Origin: Anoplolepis gracilipes
Taxonomy: Eukaryota > Arthropoda > Insecta > Hymenoptera > Formicidae
DNA: 64,000 nucleotides
Direction: 5' to 3'
NCBI RefSeq assembly: GCF_047496725.1
Contig: NC_132981.1
Span: 11,596,001 to 11,660,000 of the forward strand
Shown: in pieces, positions 1-13,780 of the stretch
Layout: each line of letters opens with the position of its first letter
Position numbering within the stretch: the stretch's first letter is position 1
The notes under the pieces: generated by a model
Told to the model about the DNA's origin: nothing
Database searches by the model: none
What the model saw: only the letters and a program-made list of their open reading frames with translations
Position numbers and translations under genes: made by a program

Positions 1-3000
1 CAAACAAATGTCGCTTATACAAATCGTTTGTCAATATGACACATACATTTATATTTTTATTTTTCTATTGTTGAAATTTGAATATTACATATATATATAA
101 TATTTAAATTTTCAAAAATCAAATATCCTTTTAATAATAGATTCTTTGACCAAGTTTTTTTTTTTTTTAGCAAAAGATGAGGCATTAATAATTTTCGAGT
201 TGTAAGTAATTGAAAAAAAAGCTTTTCATGAATTAAGAAAACTAAATAAATGATAAGTATATTTTTCAGCTTATTTCAGATTTACTAAAATGTTTATTTT
301 AAAAGATTCTCTTAATCAAAATTGTTCCTCTATATGATAAAAAATTGACAAGCAATAACAACTTTGATATATTTTTTCGCTAAAGAAAAATCTACTCCAA
401 ATTAACCAAAGAATCTTATTAATCTTATTAAAAAAATAACCGGTAATACATGTACTTCTATATATCTACATGTATCTTAAGTAATTATTGTTGTATTTTA
501 TAATATATAAAAATAGAGGAAAATTCATTCAAACATTCCATCGTTAAAGAAAAATATAACAAATTATTTTTTTTTACATCAGGTATTTGTAACAAATTAT
601 TTTTTCTTGTTTCAGGTGAGTCTTGCGCGATCTATATGTTATAGTCTTGTGCAAAAAGGTAGCAAATAGAAGAGGAAAGATAACGAAGAAAATAAATCCG
701 TAAGTTAGCAACGTAGAAAAATAAACTAAGCTATATATATATATATATATGTGTGTGTATAGAATCTCAGATCAGTAGTACTCATGCGCACGTACACACA
801 CATACGCAAATACGCACGCACACAAGTATCGACAAAATCTTTTGCGGTAAAATCTGGAATAATATTAATGTTAACTCTCCAATGTGTACTGTGTGTGCGA
901 CAAAGCTTTCCTTTTCCTTTAATGCAATTTTAGTAAGGTACTAATAAAATTCGCTAACACTGCCTTATGAGCTTACTTGGAAATATTGATTTTTACTACT
1001 GTATTTTAGAAAAAAAGAGTACAAGTACCCATAATGTAAAAATTTATAAACCGTCGACTCATTCAACTTTCTTTTTGCAATTTCTTTCCAATTATATTTA
1101 ATATCTATATAAAAATATTATATCTTTACATAAAAGTCCAAAAATATTTCAGTAAAGTTATAAGTACACACATGCAATAATTAATATTACGTGTGTATGT
1201 GCGTGTATGGAATGGAATTGAGGAATACAATAACATTAAGGGATTATTTATTGATTTATCCATTTCATTGATTTATCCAGGCCAATGACTTGTTCTGCTC
1301 CAAAAGTAAATATAGGAATATAGGAATTGTCAGGAGAAATGCGCCCAAGGAGTCTGGCAGATAGCAAATCGTAGCTTTTACTACTGAAAATATCGCGCAA
1401 CATCCAATAAGCTACACGTTCTACAATAAGAATCACAATTTGATACAAAACAAAATGAAAATAATTAAACCGTTTTATCAGAAAATCTCATCTCTCTTTT
1501 ATTACAAATTCAAAATTCTCCGGTATTTCTGACACGTCCCATCTTCAACAACTGTGTCGTTTTTTTTTTTTTTTTTTAACATTTAATTTATGAGATACGA
1601 AAAGAAAACAGAAAATATTGTAGTTGTCTCGCAGAGTTATATTCCATGTAATCACTAATTTTAATAATTAATTTCTCGCATTTAGCGCACATTTGCTCGA
1701 AATTTTGTTCATATGATATTGTTATATTTGCATAATTTGACCAAGTGTATTATTATAAAGTACAGTTTAAGTTTCCATTCCACGTTTCGAAACGAGAGGA
1801 TAATCGTAATCCTGACTAACGGAGCGAACGATATATCAACTCGACATTAACGCGATAATTAACGATGACTTATGGAGAAGGTCGCCGCACGTAGCTACAA
1901 TGAATGAAGCAATTAACGTTGGAATATAACTGCTGGCCGTATTGTTGTCGTCTCCAAAATGAACTTTGTTGGCTTCTAATTAGATAGCGACCAATCAAAC
2001 TTCCCATATTGTTAAAGAAACGACATTAAAGCGTTTAAATAGCACTTGTAATCTACTAATTTGGAAAGGGAAACTTTGTTTTTCCCTCAATGTTAAAGCT
2101 TCTCAGGTGGATTATATAACTATTTTACCTCTTTGTCACGCTTTTAAAGAAATTGAAAAAATCTCAGATTGCTTTATTATCTCTCTTTACTTTAAGAAAG
2201 ATATTAAAAAATCTTGAGAATTCTGTGAGTTGTATGGCGTAACAAACAAGCTCTCGTAACAAACAACATGATTTTCCTTCTCTCTTTGTAAAAAATTATA
2301 CATGCAAGCGTTTATAATTTCTCAGACTAATAATTTCCAAAAGTGGATTTCTTATAATATCAATAAACTCTCTTTTATTTTATTTTACATTTTATTTTGT
2401 AAAGAAATTGATCTTGACAATCAATTTTTATAAATTTTATCTTAAACTTTTGTAGCTTTAATAACTTTACTTTTAAATTGATAATTGATATTTTTTTCCT
2501 ATATACATTTATTATACATATCGTAACACAACTATTTCTTTTTTGTAATTTCCTTACTAAGAAAAAGCTAATCTTATTTTCAGTATGTGCATGTTCATGC
2601 CCTCGCATGCCTCAAATGTTGAAAATGTATAGTCGACTATAAAGCTTTTCCGGCAGGGGCAGGCGTTTGCAGCTCGTTTTATTCCGAATAGTATATAACA
2701 CTGCACAGTACTAGTATAGCCGCTGATGCGAATTGCAAGGCGAGAAAAAGAGAAATACATATGAGGAGAGAAGGAAAAGGTAGACCGATATAAAAAGTTG
2801 GCTTCGTTTCACTTATAATGTACGTTTGTAATATTCTATGCATTTTCATTTGATTGAGAACATGACTCTGCATAAAAGCAATTTTTTGTATTTTTTTTAA
2901 ATTAATTTTCTTTACATCCGTTGAAAATTTTTTTTTCTATTTTTGTATAAAAAAAAAAAAAAAAAAAGACATTTATGTTAAACTAACATACGGAAATATT

Positions 3001-3918
3001 GTATTTAAGCAAATATCTCTAATTGCTAATAATTAAAACACTTAAATGTTTTTAATTTTATGAAAAAGAATAGAAATATCATTGTAGAGAGAAAAATCGT
3101 ATAAAGTATAGAGAAAAATGTGCAAAAGAAACATTTATATATCATAACTTTTATATGTATATATTTATATTTATATAACGAAATGATATTAAAGATATTT
3201 TTCTATTTAACATTTAATTACGCTTTTTGCTAACTTCAGTGATTGGTGAATCGAATTATTATATCGTAAACAACATTTTACTATCGCAGTAAAATTCAAG
3301 CAGAAACAGCATAGGTATCGAGCATAAAAACGAAATATTGCAAACCACAGTCCAATCGCATATTTTGCGTTTGCGATATTTATTCAGAAAATACCTCTAA
3401 CGATAAACTGTACCTGTTTTCACAAGTTAATTTCTAAATACATTTTACTTGCCTGTAGCTAAATTGTTTTTTATAAAAAAGCATCTAATGGAATTCAATA
3501 TTTTTAAAATATGTATTTTATATACGCACGTATAATGTTATTAATGTTATTACATTTGTTTATTAAACATAAAGTAATAATGCTATAAAAATAATATGTA
3601 AAATTAGTTTTAAAATTATTATTTTTTTATTATACTGTTCAACTATTACATATATAAATAAAGTAATACAACTAAAAGCTCTCATACATATATATATTTT
3701 TTTAAATTTTAATTATAATATATTTAAAATATTTTTTATATTATATTATATGTATATTTTTTAAACGCAATTTGTTTAACTAATAGATTGATGTGTGTAA
3801 AACTGACGTCTCATTTCGTGGAAAGTCAGTAATTGTCGAGAGTTTTGGCTTTATTTTTAATAGTTTTAAAATTTTTCACAAATTAAACAAGTAGTTCTGA
3901 CCATTAAATATATGTATA
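1..3918. other. AT-rich noncoding DNA, probably upstream cpx intron
   Basis: No gene recognised on either strand. Holds homopolymer runs (T at 1560-1577, A at 2950-2967) and short TA and CA runs near 730-830. A GC-richer patch at about 1780-2010 contains several TAAT-type homeodomain cores and could be a conserved noncoding element. Confidence 0.5.
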
Positions 3919-4450
3919 TAAAAATTATTAGAATATTAATTAAACAAATTAGATTGCCCGAGACGCCAAACATAGCAAAAGTACCGAGATGAGATACTGA
4001 TTTCAAGAGTTCTATCGACTTTAATGAGATTTCATATCAGTCTGTAATCATGTTTAATTTCCAGAGAGGATTCTCCCTCTCTCTCTCTATATATATATAT
4101 ATATGTAAAAATTATTAGAATAATTATTAAACAAATTAGATTGCTCGAGACGCCAAACGTAGCAAAAGTACCGAGATGAGATGCCAGTGATATTTCGATT
4201 GTTCTATCGACTTTAAATGAGATTTCATATTTTTTTGTGTCGTTCTACAATTACTTATACTTTCTGAGCAGAATTCTAGATATGCGTAAAAATTATTAGA
4301 ATATATTAAACAAATTAGACATCGAGACGCCGTATAACACGAAATCTTATTTAAAGCCGATATTACTACGTATCGAAATAACACCAGCGTCTTGCTTTGA
4401 TACTTATACGCATTCAACGTCTCGGGTCTAATTTGTATAATTAATATTTA
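3919..4450 (+). repeat. Decayed repeat cluster with inverted end
   Basis: Copies at 3919-4038 and 4107-4230 share AAACAAATTAGATTGC, CGAGACGCCAAAC, GCAAAAGTACCGAGATGAGAT and TTCTATCGACTTTAA. A third partial copy is at 4287-4333. An inverted copy of the leading arm lies at 4419-4449 (GTCTCGGGTCTAATTTGTAT), so the cluster is bounded by inverted repeats, as in a degenerate MITE-like element. No transposase is visible. Confidence 0.6.
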
Positions 4451-4618
4451 CATAGAACTTTTGTAGAGCTATTGCAGTACTTTCAAGAGCTTAAAATCTG
4501 GCGAGAATACTAAAAAAATCGTCAAAGGACAAAAAGTGTGAACTTGGCGGCCTCATTGTTAGTTTGTCCCAATTTTTTCCCGGGCCACTCTTTTAATTCA
4601 TTGCCGACACTATTTATT

Positions 4619-4700
4619 TAATCTATTAAGAATTCCAGAACAATTAAAAAGATAAAACCAAACAATTAATGAGTTTTCACGAGGTGAGACGCCAGTTTCA
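4619..4700 (+). repeat. Diverged repeat, copy A
   Basis: Resembles 5328-5432: both run from TTTAATCTAT(T/C)AAGAA through an A-rich stretch to CAATTAATGAG, then GTGAGA(C/T)GCCAGTTT. The GAGAYGCC core also recurs in the neighbouring 3.9-4.45 kb cluster. Confidence 0.5.
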
Positions 4701-5327
4701 CGCACGCGCTACGAATAAAATTCCACGAAATATGCTATGTGATAACCGCGAGAAAAAAAAATTAATTCCACGAATAGTACGTAATAAATTACCTCACACG
4801 TCATAAATTATCCGATTGTTCCCACAAAAGCCCGATGCCATCCCAGGCCTGTTCATCTTCTCTTAATCCTTCGTTGACGCATCACAATCGCGCGAAATTT
4901 TGCACTACATTCCCGATTTCGATACATATTACGTTTTATTCACACACGAAATCTATGTCGAACCGCTATCTTTTCGCTTACGTGTCGTCGCATGAATAAC
5001 AAAATCACCGCGCGTTATATGTATACATGAAAAAAATTCGGTGTGTACTTTTTTGGCGGATTAATAGATACGTACAATGAAACAAATGTCCAATCTTTCC
5101 AATTCGACAGTCCCGACATTCGTTCGTGTACGATGTTCACTGCACCCCCTCCCCCGTCGTTTCCGACAAATTTGCGACCGTTAGACACGTCCCTTTTGAT
5201 ACCTCGCAAGTAGTATCCATCGATATTCGGGTAGTTCTCGAAATATTACAGAACTTGCGACATTTGTCGGTCAAGCAAATAGCCGGCGAAATACATGCAA
5301 AAGCAACACGCGCAAAACTATTCGTTT

Positions 5328-5432
5328 AATCTATCAAGAACTCTAAGAACTCTAAATAACTCTATCTAGAACTATTAAAAAATAAAGCTAAAATTTTCAA
5401 CAATTAATGAGCCTCCACAAAGTGAGATGCCA
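5328..5432 (+). repeat. Diverged repeat, copy B
   Basis: Partner of 4619-4700, longer because AACTCTAAGAACTCTA-like units are repeated in it. The two copies enclose a GC-richer, CpG-containing 0.6-kb segment (about 4.7-5.3 kb) with no recognised product. Confidence 0.5.
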
Positions 5433-8400
5433 GTTTGATCGTTTACAATATGAGAGTAAAATTATGAGAGCAAAAAGAGAATTTGCAAAAAATTCTCTGA
5501 CAATGAGTCCCAATAAAATTGTACGAGACTTCCCTGAGAACTCTAGATTTTCCATGTTTTTCAAGAGAGTAAATCCTGAGTTTATACAATTTTAAATATT
5601 AAAAATTTTTTTTTCAGAATATTATTTGTAAAAGATTATTTTTTCGAAATAAATGCAAATTAAGTATAAATTGATTCTTTTTAACCGGAAGAGTGTTTTC
5701 TTTTATTTAAATAAATTTACGATTTACAATAATGGCTTTTTTGAAAATCGTAATATTCTATAACTACACTGAACACTGAACGACCCGCATTCGAAAATTT
5801 TTCGTACTCGCGGAAATTGCACGACTGGATGTTAAAATTTATTTCCCGCATGCACTAAGCCACCCATGCATTTACACGCATTTACAGAGACAATAAACGT
5901 GGCTGAAGGGATATTTCAAGAACGGGGGGAAGGGAGGAGGGGTGGGCGCGCATTTTCAATCGTTTTTTATCAAATACGTTGATAAAATAATTGGAAATTG
6001 TTTAAACAGGTCGTCGTGCTTTAATGAGATGGGATTTGGGATCGTGCAAAATGAATTTCTCGAACAATAATCGGATATACTTGATTATCTTTGGGATTCT
6101 CGGGCTCCAACTTTGCGTTTCTCGTGAGAGCAAACTTTTGGCCCCACATAAACTATTGGCAGCGCGCCTATAACTGTAAACATGCTCGTGCACCCGTGAA
6201 CTCACATAATCCATGAGCGCAATGTGAAACTGCTGAACTTTGTGTAACTAGAATGCCAGGTTGACCGAAAGGGTTCCCCCCGATTGTCTAAAGAACAAAC
6301 TCTCGTACAATTTCCCCTTTATTGTTATATGCGATAGCGAATGCGCAAGGTAAAATCTAACGTAATAAAGATCCAAATATTTCTCCTTCTTCTTATTCAA
6401 GAAGAGAAAGGACTTTTACTCCATCCTACACGTAATCGAAATCCGACATACAAAATATCATAGAATATATTTGCGCGAGTCGTTTTAATGGCGCGCGCTT
6501 TCTTTCACACCTTCTTGAAATAAATTAATGCTCAACGTATAATTCAGCAGGACGTTTCTATAATGTACGTTTCTTGCCGCTGTTTTGCACTCAATGACAT
6601 CTAATTTTACATTGAGAATTAACGCGCGCGACAGTGAAATAACTTGCACCGAGAGTTGCTCGATGCTCGGGAATGGAAAGAGGAGAAACGGTATAACAGT
6701 ACCGCGTTATATGTAAAGATGTATATGTATATCCATATATCCATATATACATATATGTATATATACGTCATCCGTTATCTGTGAGTACAACGTAAAGCAC
6801 GTGTATCGAGCGCGGCAATGAAATACCGCTAGCGAGAGATAGCGAACGAGGAAATCCATTTCGTCGAAATTATCCTGAAACAATAGCGCTTCCAACGAGA
6901 ATCGAATACTGTCGATAAAGGCCTATCCAAATCTACGATAACTAAATTCTTCTATTGGCCGATTCAAATTGTTTAGATTCATTTTAGACATTTTTTAGAA
7001 AATATTATTCGATTCGAACGAATGCGTATTTATCTACATAATCTAAGTATCTCTATTATGTGGGAGGAGAGAGGAGATACGAAGCTAACAGGTATTTTGT
7101 TTCCTTGAAATATAAATGAAAAAAAAAAAAAAAAAAATTGTATATGAAATTATTATAAATAAAATTATATATCGAATATAAAACATTTTCAATTAATAGA
7201 TTGAGAGATATACCGTATATATCTGTCGCGATATTTGATATTTTGCTCCGATAAAGAAAATAAACATTGACAGCTTTGATTGTTATAAAAGTTTGCGCTC
7301 ATGTTCAGTTTGATAAAATGGATATAAATTAACATAGAGCGAAGAACCAAGTTTGAATTAGTGTAGGAAAATATTAGGATTGATAGACTGACAAGAGTAC
7401 GCGGCGTTCAAACTTTACATAACATTTTCGCTACATCTGCGTAATAATCTTTACCCTAGTTTACTAAAGCTTAGTTTATCTAAAGCTAAACCCGTATGAA
7501 TAGATCTTAACTCAGTGAGACGCAAGTTCACACAGAGATCACCCGATCCTGACTCGAGTTAAGACGACTATCTTTCTCATAATGGATTTACCTTGTGCGA
7601 AACCTGCAATAGGATAAGGTTCGTTTCTCTACGATCTTCAGAGAGAAATCATTGGTAAACGCCACGATGGCTAATTAGTCGTTTCTGTTGGTGAGATATC
7701 CAATCAGTGATGGGTGATGTTTTGTCCGACGTGAAACGTCGCGTCTCCGCTCAATTTATTGCGTATTGTTGAGAACGTTCATGAGATACATTGTTCTCAC
7801 TGATGGAAATGTGATTTAACTGGCACTCAATGAAGACAACTCAATGCAGTCCTCGATAAACACATTTACCAAGATTTCTTGCTAGTTTCTCGCGACATAT
7901 ATATACATATATAAAGGGAGGTTATCTCTGATCTGATTACAAGTTCCAGACGAATTTATCAATTAGATTAAAGAAGAATTAAGAGAAGGCTTATAATTTA
8001 AAACTTTACTAGCCCAATATAATTTTTTATCTATACACGCAAACATATAAATTTAAAAATAAATGTAACATTTAAGCAGATATAAATCTTACACTCTACG
8101 TGAAATATCCTTTCATTTCCTTCATATGAAGAAAATATCCTCAGTATTTAGCGAAACTGTTAACGATTCAAGAATCTGTTAACGAGCGCGAGTAGCAAAG
8201 TTTCGTGCTACCGACGACATTTATGTAAAAATGGCAAAATGAAAGAGATTGTTTCGCCGACGGGGAAATTCCGGAAAAATACGCGCGTGAGTATTGTCTG
8301 CAAGCGTATTGTATTTCTCTTGCCACGTGTAGAATTTCCCTGTTCCTTCGGGGCAAATCTCGAAAAATTGAAATTTTGAATCGTCGTAGACATTCCTTTG

Positions 8401-10319
8401 AAAATCTATCTTATAACCCCGTACGAATGTATAGTCACATAAAATTTTATTACATTTATCGATGAATGGATGTGTTGAAAGACTATAACTGAAAAAAAAG
8501 AAAGTAATATAACTGTTCATCCTCTTTGTAATTAATTATTCTAGTCGAATAATTATTATTTAAATAAAATTGCTTTTTTCGTTTTTAGTAATGTCAGACA
8601 TAATTTTTTAATAAATATCTTTTGATGCTTAGCTGGACAACGTGGTATATCTGCTAGAAAGAAACGTATACGAATAAAATTAAACACGGAAATGGAATGA
8701 GAAATTTGATAATAAAAAGTGAATTGCATTAATAAGTGAAAGTAAAAAAAAAAAAAACTCGAATAAAAATGCAAATAATTCAATTGTTGTTTACAGACAA
8801 CCTATTGAGTATGCATAATTTCGAGAGTAGAAATATATATTCTTTTTCTAAATTTATAAAACTTATATTTTCTATAAATAAAATTTTATTTTCTTCAAAC
8901 AAAAATTTATATATTTTCTGCATTTATTTTTTATCATTCAATGTTAAATCTCTCTGTAATTAAATATCAAATTGATATGTTCGATTGGAGGAAAATATAC
9001 GATAGATTAAAAATAAAGTTGACTTGGTTACAAAAAAATAAACTAAAAAAGTTAATAAAATCTTTAACTTTAAAAATAAGTATACAGAAACAAACAAAAG
9101 TCATTATCGTCATGTAAAATTACCTTATAAAAATATTTTTGAAAAATAATTCATCTTATAACTACGTTAGAAACGTTATGTCTATTAACATGCACTATCT
9201 GTATAATGGAGAAAGGGAGTAATTGCGACAATTACTCATGGATGGTGACTGTGAGAATCGATATTCTACAGCGAAAGAAGTATGTATTCTCGAGAAATCA
9301 GTGTCGCCCATGTGATATATACATATGTTTCAGATCTTCTAGATCATCAATTGTCTGTAATGGTTTGTGATGATACTATTATTAAGTTACCTTGAAAACT
9401 AAAAATTCCAAAATATTTTCAAGTATCGAAAATAGCATTTAAAGCTAATTAATAAAATTGTTTTTATCTTAAATATAATTCAAAATATAAGCTTGATGAA
9501 AAAATGTATAACCTTCGAATTATTATTTAATTATTAATTATTCTATTTATTTATATTATTTTATGTTGTAAAAACGATAAATACTTACAAAATGATAACT
9601 TTTGTTTATATATGTACATATATTTTTTTTATTTTTATAAAAATTTTGTTAATTTTTTAAATACTATTTCACATAATTTTATACTTTTAAACATATTTTT
9701 AATAAATTAAGTTAAGTTTATTTTTAAAAAGAGATTTAATTATCTTTTAATCTCAGATATATTTCTTGCTATATGTACTATCGTGACGTATGTTAAATAG
9801 CAACAAGTGTGTGAAGCATTCTGTCAAATAGTCATATATATATATATATATATATATAATACGAATATAATATATAAAAGTATATAAAAAGATTTAGTAG
9901 TCGTAACATATACAGTTTATCAATTAATATAATAATAGAAATAAACAGAAGTGCATTAACAGATTTATTTATTAGTATTAATGATCAATTTGATTGTGTG
10001 TGGGTAGTGAGTGACCCTATATTTATAAAGTTTAAACTTTGCCTTACCCAATCTAACGGTATTATTAAATTATAATGTATTTTATTGCTGCCACAATGTT
10101 TTCATTATGCAAATAAATTATGAATTTTATGCGAGGTAATAATATTTATGCACGAAAGCTACTTATGTTATTACAATGCATTTACATTATCCGTATTGTA
10201 CGCAGTTTTACAAAACATGGCAATGGATAAATAATATTAATAGTGTCGAATATTTAGAGTCGGGCAATGTAGTCTCAACGATTTCAAAGTTGTAATTTTG
10301 TCTTTTATTTCGGTAAAGC

Positions 10320-10321
<2 letters not shown>
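5433..10321. other. Noncoding DNA, no gene recognised
   Basis: The 5.8-6.9 kb part is GC-richer with CpG-containing words (GGCGCGCGC near 6490) and may be regulatory. The rest is AT-rich with an A run (7120-7137), (AT)n at 9834-9858 and a GAGTAATTG/CAATTACTC inverted repeat at 9217-9237. Open frames here are short, lack codon structure and match no family I know. Confidence 0.5.

Positions 10322-10360
<39 letters not shown>
10322..10360. repeat. (AC)n microsatellite
   Basis: An uninterrupted AC dinucleotide array of about 39 bp. Confidence 0.98.
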
Positions 10361-10361
<1 letters not shown>

Positions 10362-10974
10362 TGCGGTTATTTCATCCTTGGTTAATCTGTTCATCAGAGT
10401 ATCGTATTGCTGACCCAGAAACAAGGCAAACATTACATCGAGTTTAAATCTCATATTCTGGTAGCGCGATAGATGCACTTTATTAGATTACAAGCGCGAG
10501 TGCTAATATTTGTAATTATATTTCGAGGATTTGATGACAATGCAAAGACCGCAATATATTTCGTTAATTAATATATTATCTTGTGTGTTAATAATAATGA
10601 TCATTAATTAATCAGAGTTGTGCTTATTTGACAATTAATTTACATTTTAGATTGCTATCTCTTTGATTTTTTACAATTTCAATTATTTTCATTATTAAAT
10701 TATGAATTCATCTAGCATGTAATTCGATATTAATGTTAAATTTTTATATTTTTTTAAATTTTGTAATCATAAAAGAATTGTGATCTCTGTTTTCATAAAG
10801 TTACGAAAATTTTTGCAGCCTCTGAAAAAATTTATACGAATATATCGTATGATGTAACGACCTGGTATAATTATAATACATTGGAATTATAACTACAATG
10901 GAATATATTTGAATGCAGCCTTTGTTATATTTATACATAGATACGGTCCCTCGCGAGAAACGCGGGCGCGCGTG

Positions 10975-11115
<141 letters not shown>

Positions 11116-11193
11116 TTAGACCATTCAAAATACTAACCAGAAATATTGTTATTTAAAATACTGTATTGTGAATTTCTTTTTTGATATTTTATA

Positions 11194-11195
<2 letters not shown>

Positions 11196-11224
<29 letters not shown>
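11196..11224. repeat. A29 homopolymer
   Basis: Twenty-nine consecutive A. No upstream retroelement body is recognisable. Confidence 0.97.
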
Positions 11225-12520
11225 CGAGATACGGCATTATGTATTATATTATATAGTATCTTTTCTTCTTTCTTCTGATTGTGAGATCATTTTAATCGGT
11301 CCTTTATTTCTTCTTGTTTTCCTTTTGTTGAGAAAACATTAGGTGTTTTTTAAATTAAGGAAAGATTCCATTTTTCGCGAATGCGTCACGCCACACTGTT
11401 ACTCAATATTTTTTTTTAAACAAAAAAGCCTAAACAATCAAAGTAAACCTTCGTCTGGATCAATATTCGAAATAAAACAAAAAAGTGTTTAAAGTCTGAT
11501 CTAATCGGGAGAAATATTTCTTGGCCGACGCAATTTTTAAGTTTCTTACAATTTAAATTTTGTTTTGTTAATTTTTTACAGTAAAAATATATTATATGTA
11601 ATTTAATCTTGTTCGTTTCTTTTTAATTTAATAGTAACTACATATAACAGATATATTTTTTATTCAAACTAAATGCGTTCACTATCGTGTAGCAAAATTG
11701 GTAATTTCTCGAGGCACTCGAACTTATCTAAGTGCGCGAGGAATACATTTAATTCTACAAAATCATTTCCTTCGATAGCGAAAATGAGAAGGAGGCGAGA
11801 GAAAAGGATCACTCGTGGTAATTACCATTTAAAATACAGATTCGAAGAAGCTGAGTAACGTTTATCGTGCACAAATTACGAATCAATAAAATGGAGGAAT
11901 TCGCAAGAAAGTCTTTACTTGGAAAAATATATCTATTCGTTGAATTTATTTTGGAATTGCTTTGGGAATCATATATCCCTTAATTCGTACAATATTGATA
12001 CGATCTGATAATAAATATTGCAATATTAATCGCGCACAGTCCTGGCCTATAAATTCTTTGGTTAGTTTTAAATTGAATTTATATTATATATTGTTTTACC
12101 ATTAAAGTGATTAATAAAAGAGACAAAAAGGAGTATGTTTTTCGAAGGGAAATTATCCTCACTCTCCCTCACTCATTTTATCGAAGGGAAGTTATCTTCC
12201 ATCAATCCAAATGGATCTTTTCGGATTTCTAGTGAAAAATGTATGAGCGCCAAAGAAGAAGGGAATGTAGTAAACGGAAAAAAGTGTGAGAAAAAGAGCA
12301 CAAGATAGCAGGCCATCTCTTTCAATTCTTCCGCAAATTAATGTCCGATTCGACGGCTTTATCTCTGGCGAGTAGATATATATTTCCTTCATTGAGAGAT
12401 TCTAACAAAGTTTCCGCAATGGAATTAACGGCTCCGTTATGCGTTAGGTGCAGAAGTGTTCCGCGAAGAAAATCCGAGAAATCGATAAAACTCTCGCGGT
12501 AAACGCTATATTTTTTATAT
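11225..12520. other. Noncoding DNA, no gene recognised
   Basis: AT-rich with a moderately GC-richer 12.1-12.5 kb part. No exon, RNA gene or element supported. Confidence 0.5.
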
Positions 12521-12524
12521 GAAC

Positions 12525-12850
12525 ATAACGATCGGTGATCAAAATTCTATGTAGCTATCATTAATGTGATTACGTACGTATCAAATCTTTTATGTAACAA
12601 GTTTATTATTATTAAGATTATTAATTATATAAAATAGAGATTAGGGTCTTTAACTAAACGTATAACGAAATAATTGCAAATTTATCAAAATGGCAGAAAA
12701 TAAAATTGAATATAAATACATAATCTGTCTTTTGGAAAAAAAATGCATCGAGTAAAGATATTAACAAACAGGAGAGAGAAAAATGATAAAAAATTGATAT
12801 TAATGCAAATTGAACTCAAACTGTGACCAACTTTTAACGATAATAAATTA
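12525..12850 (+). repeat. Tandem duplication, copy 1
   Basis: About 330 bp starting ATAACGATCGGTGAT and including TACGTACGTATCAAATC, AGAGATTAGG and AAAATGGCAGAAAATAAAAT. It is followed directly by a second copy at 12851-13200 (offset about 329-340). Confidence 0.92.
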
Positions 12851-13200
12851 TAACGATAAATCGGTGATAAAATTCTATATAGCTATCATTAATATGATTA
12901 CGTACGTATCAAATCTTTTATGTAACAAATTTATTATTATTAAGATTATTAATTATATAAAATAGAGATTAGGATCTTTAACTAAATGTAACGAAATAAT
13001 TGCAAATTTATCAAAATGGCAGAAAATAAAATTGAATGTAAATACATAATCTGTCTTTTGAAAAAAAAAAAAAAAAAAAAAAAAATGCATCGAGTAAAGA
13101 TATTAATAAATAAGAGAAGAGAAAAACGATAAATTGATACTAATGCAAATTGAACTAAAACTGTGATCAACTTTTAACGATAATAAATTACAACGATAAA
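12851..13200 (+). repeat. Tandem duplication, copy 2
   Basis: Close match to 12525-12850. The main length difference is an A tract grown from 8 to about 24 residues (13062-13085). Confidence 0.92.
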
Positions 13201-13309
13201 TGTGAGAATAATGTCTAACGAGCCCGCATTTGGCAACGATTAAAAAAAAAAAAGAAAAAAAAAGAAACATACTAAAAATAAATTAATTTTGTTGTCAAAA
13301 TGGATTTGT

Positions 13310-13780
13310 ATTAGAGAGGAAAATCTGGTGAGAACCAGGGACGACGTGCAATCAGCCAATCGAACGCGTCGTCTGTCGTTTTAGCGGTCCAGAAAATACA
13401 ATTTACGTCCGATTCGCTCAGTCAAGCGTGTAGACGCGTATAAGTGGCGTATCCACATGGACTGCCGCATAAGCTATCGCGTTTCCGCAGGAGTGAACGA
13501 AAGCACCTTAATATTGCCATAACGAAACGCGTTATTCACAATACATACATAGATAATATATGCGACATATACACAAAAACATCCACACCCCGCATCCGTG
13601 ACACATGGTATGTCAACCGGCATTGAAAAACAAATGTAGCGTTGTGAAGTCGCCAACAACGTTAAATATCCATTTAACGGGATTTATATCGTTTCGAGTG
13701 AGTGGAAGATGCGTTATTATGGCGAAATCGAATAAGCAGCTTCTGGTACGATGGGATAAGACGCTTGACTACATTCGCTA
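13310..13780. promoter_or_regulatory. GC/CpG-rich island with an initiator-like motif
   Basis: A CpG-containing patch in AT-rich surroundings. TCAGTC at 13418-13423 matches the arthropod initiator core. No downstream exon of cpx could be identified, so promoter activity is only a suggestion; a conserved enhancer is equally possible. Confidence 0.25.

Noticed and set aside
5126..5329. Frame with LEILQNLRHLSVKQIAGEI, reminiscent of a transposase helix-turn-helix.
   Set aside because: Only one helix-like segment is present, without further transposase motifs or matching inverted ends, so it is too weak to call.
11282..11305. TGAGATCATTTTAATCGG resembles the 5' end of the bantam microRNA.
   Set aside because: The match fails after about 13 bases, and no complementary arm lies within 100 bp on either side.
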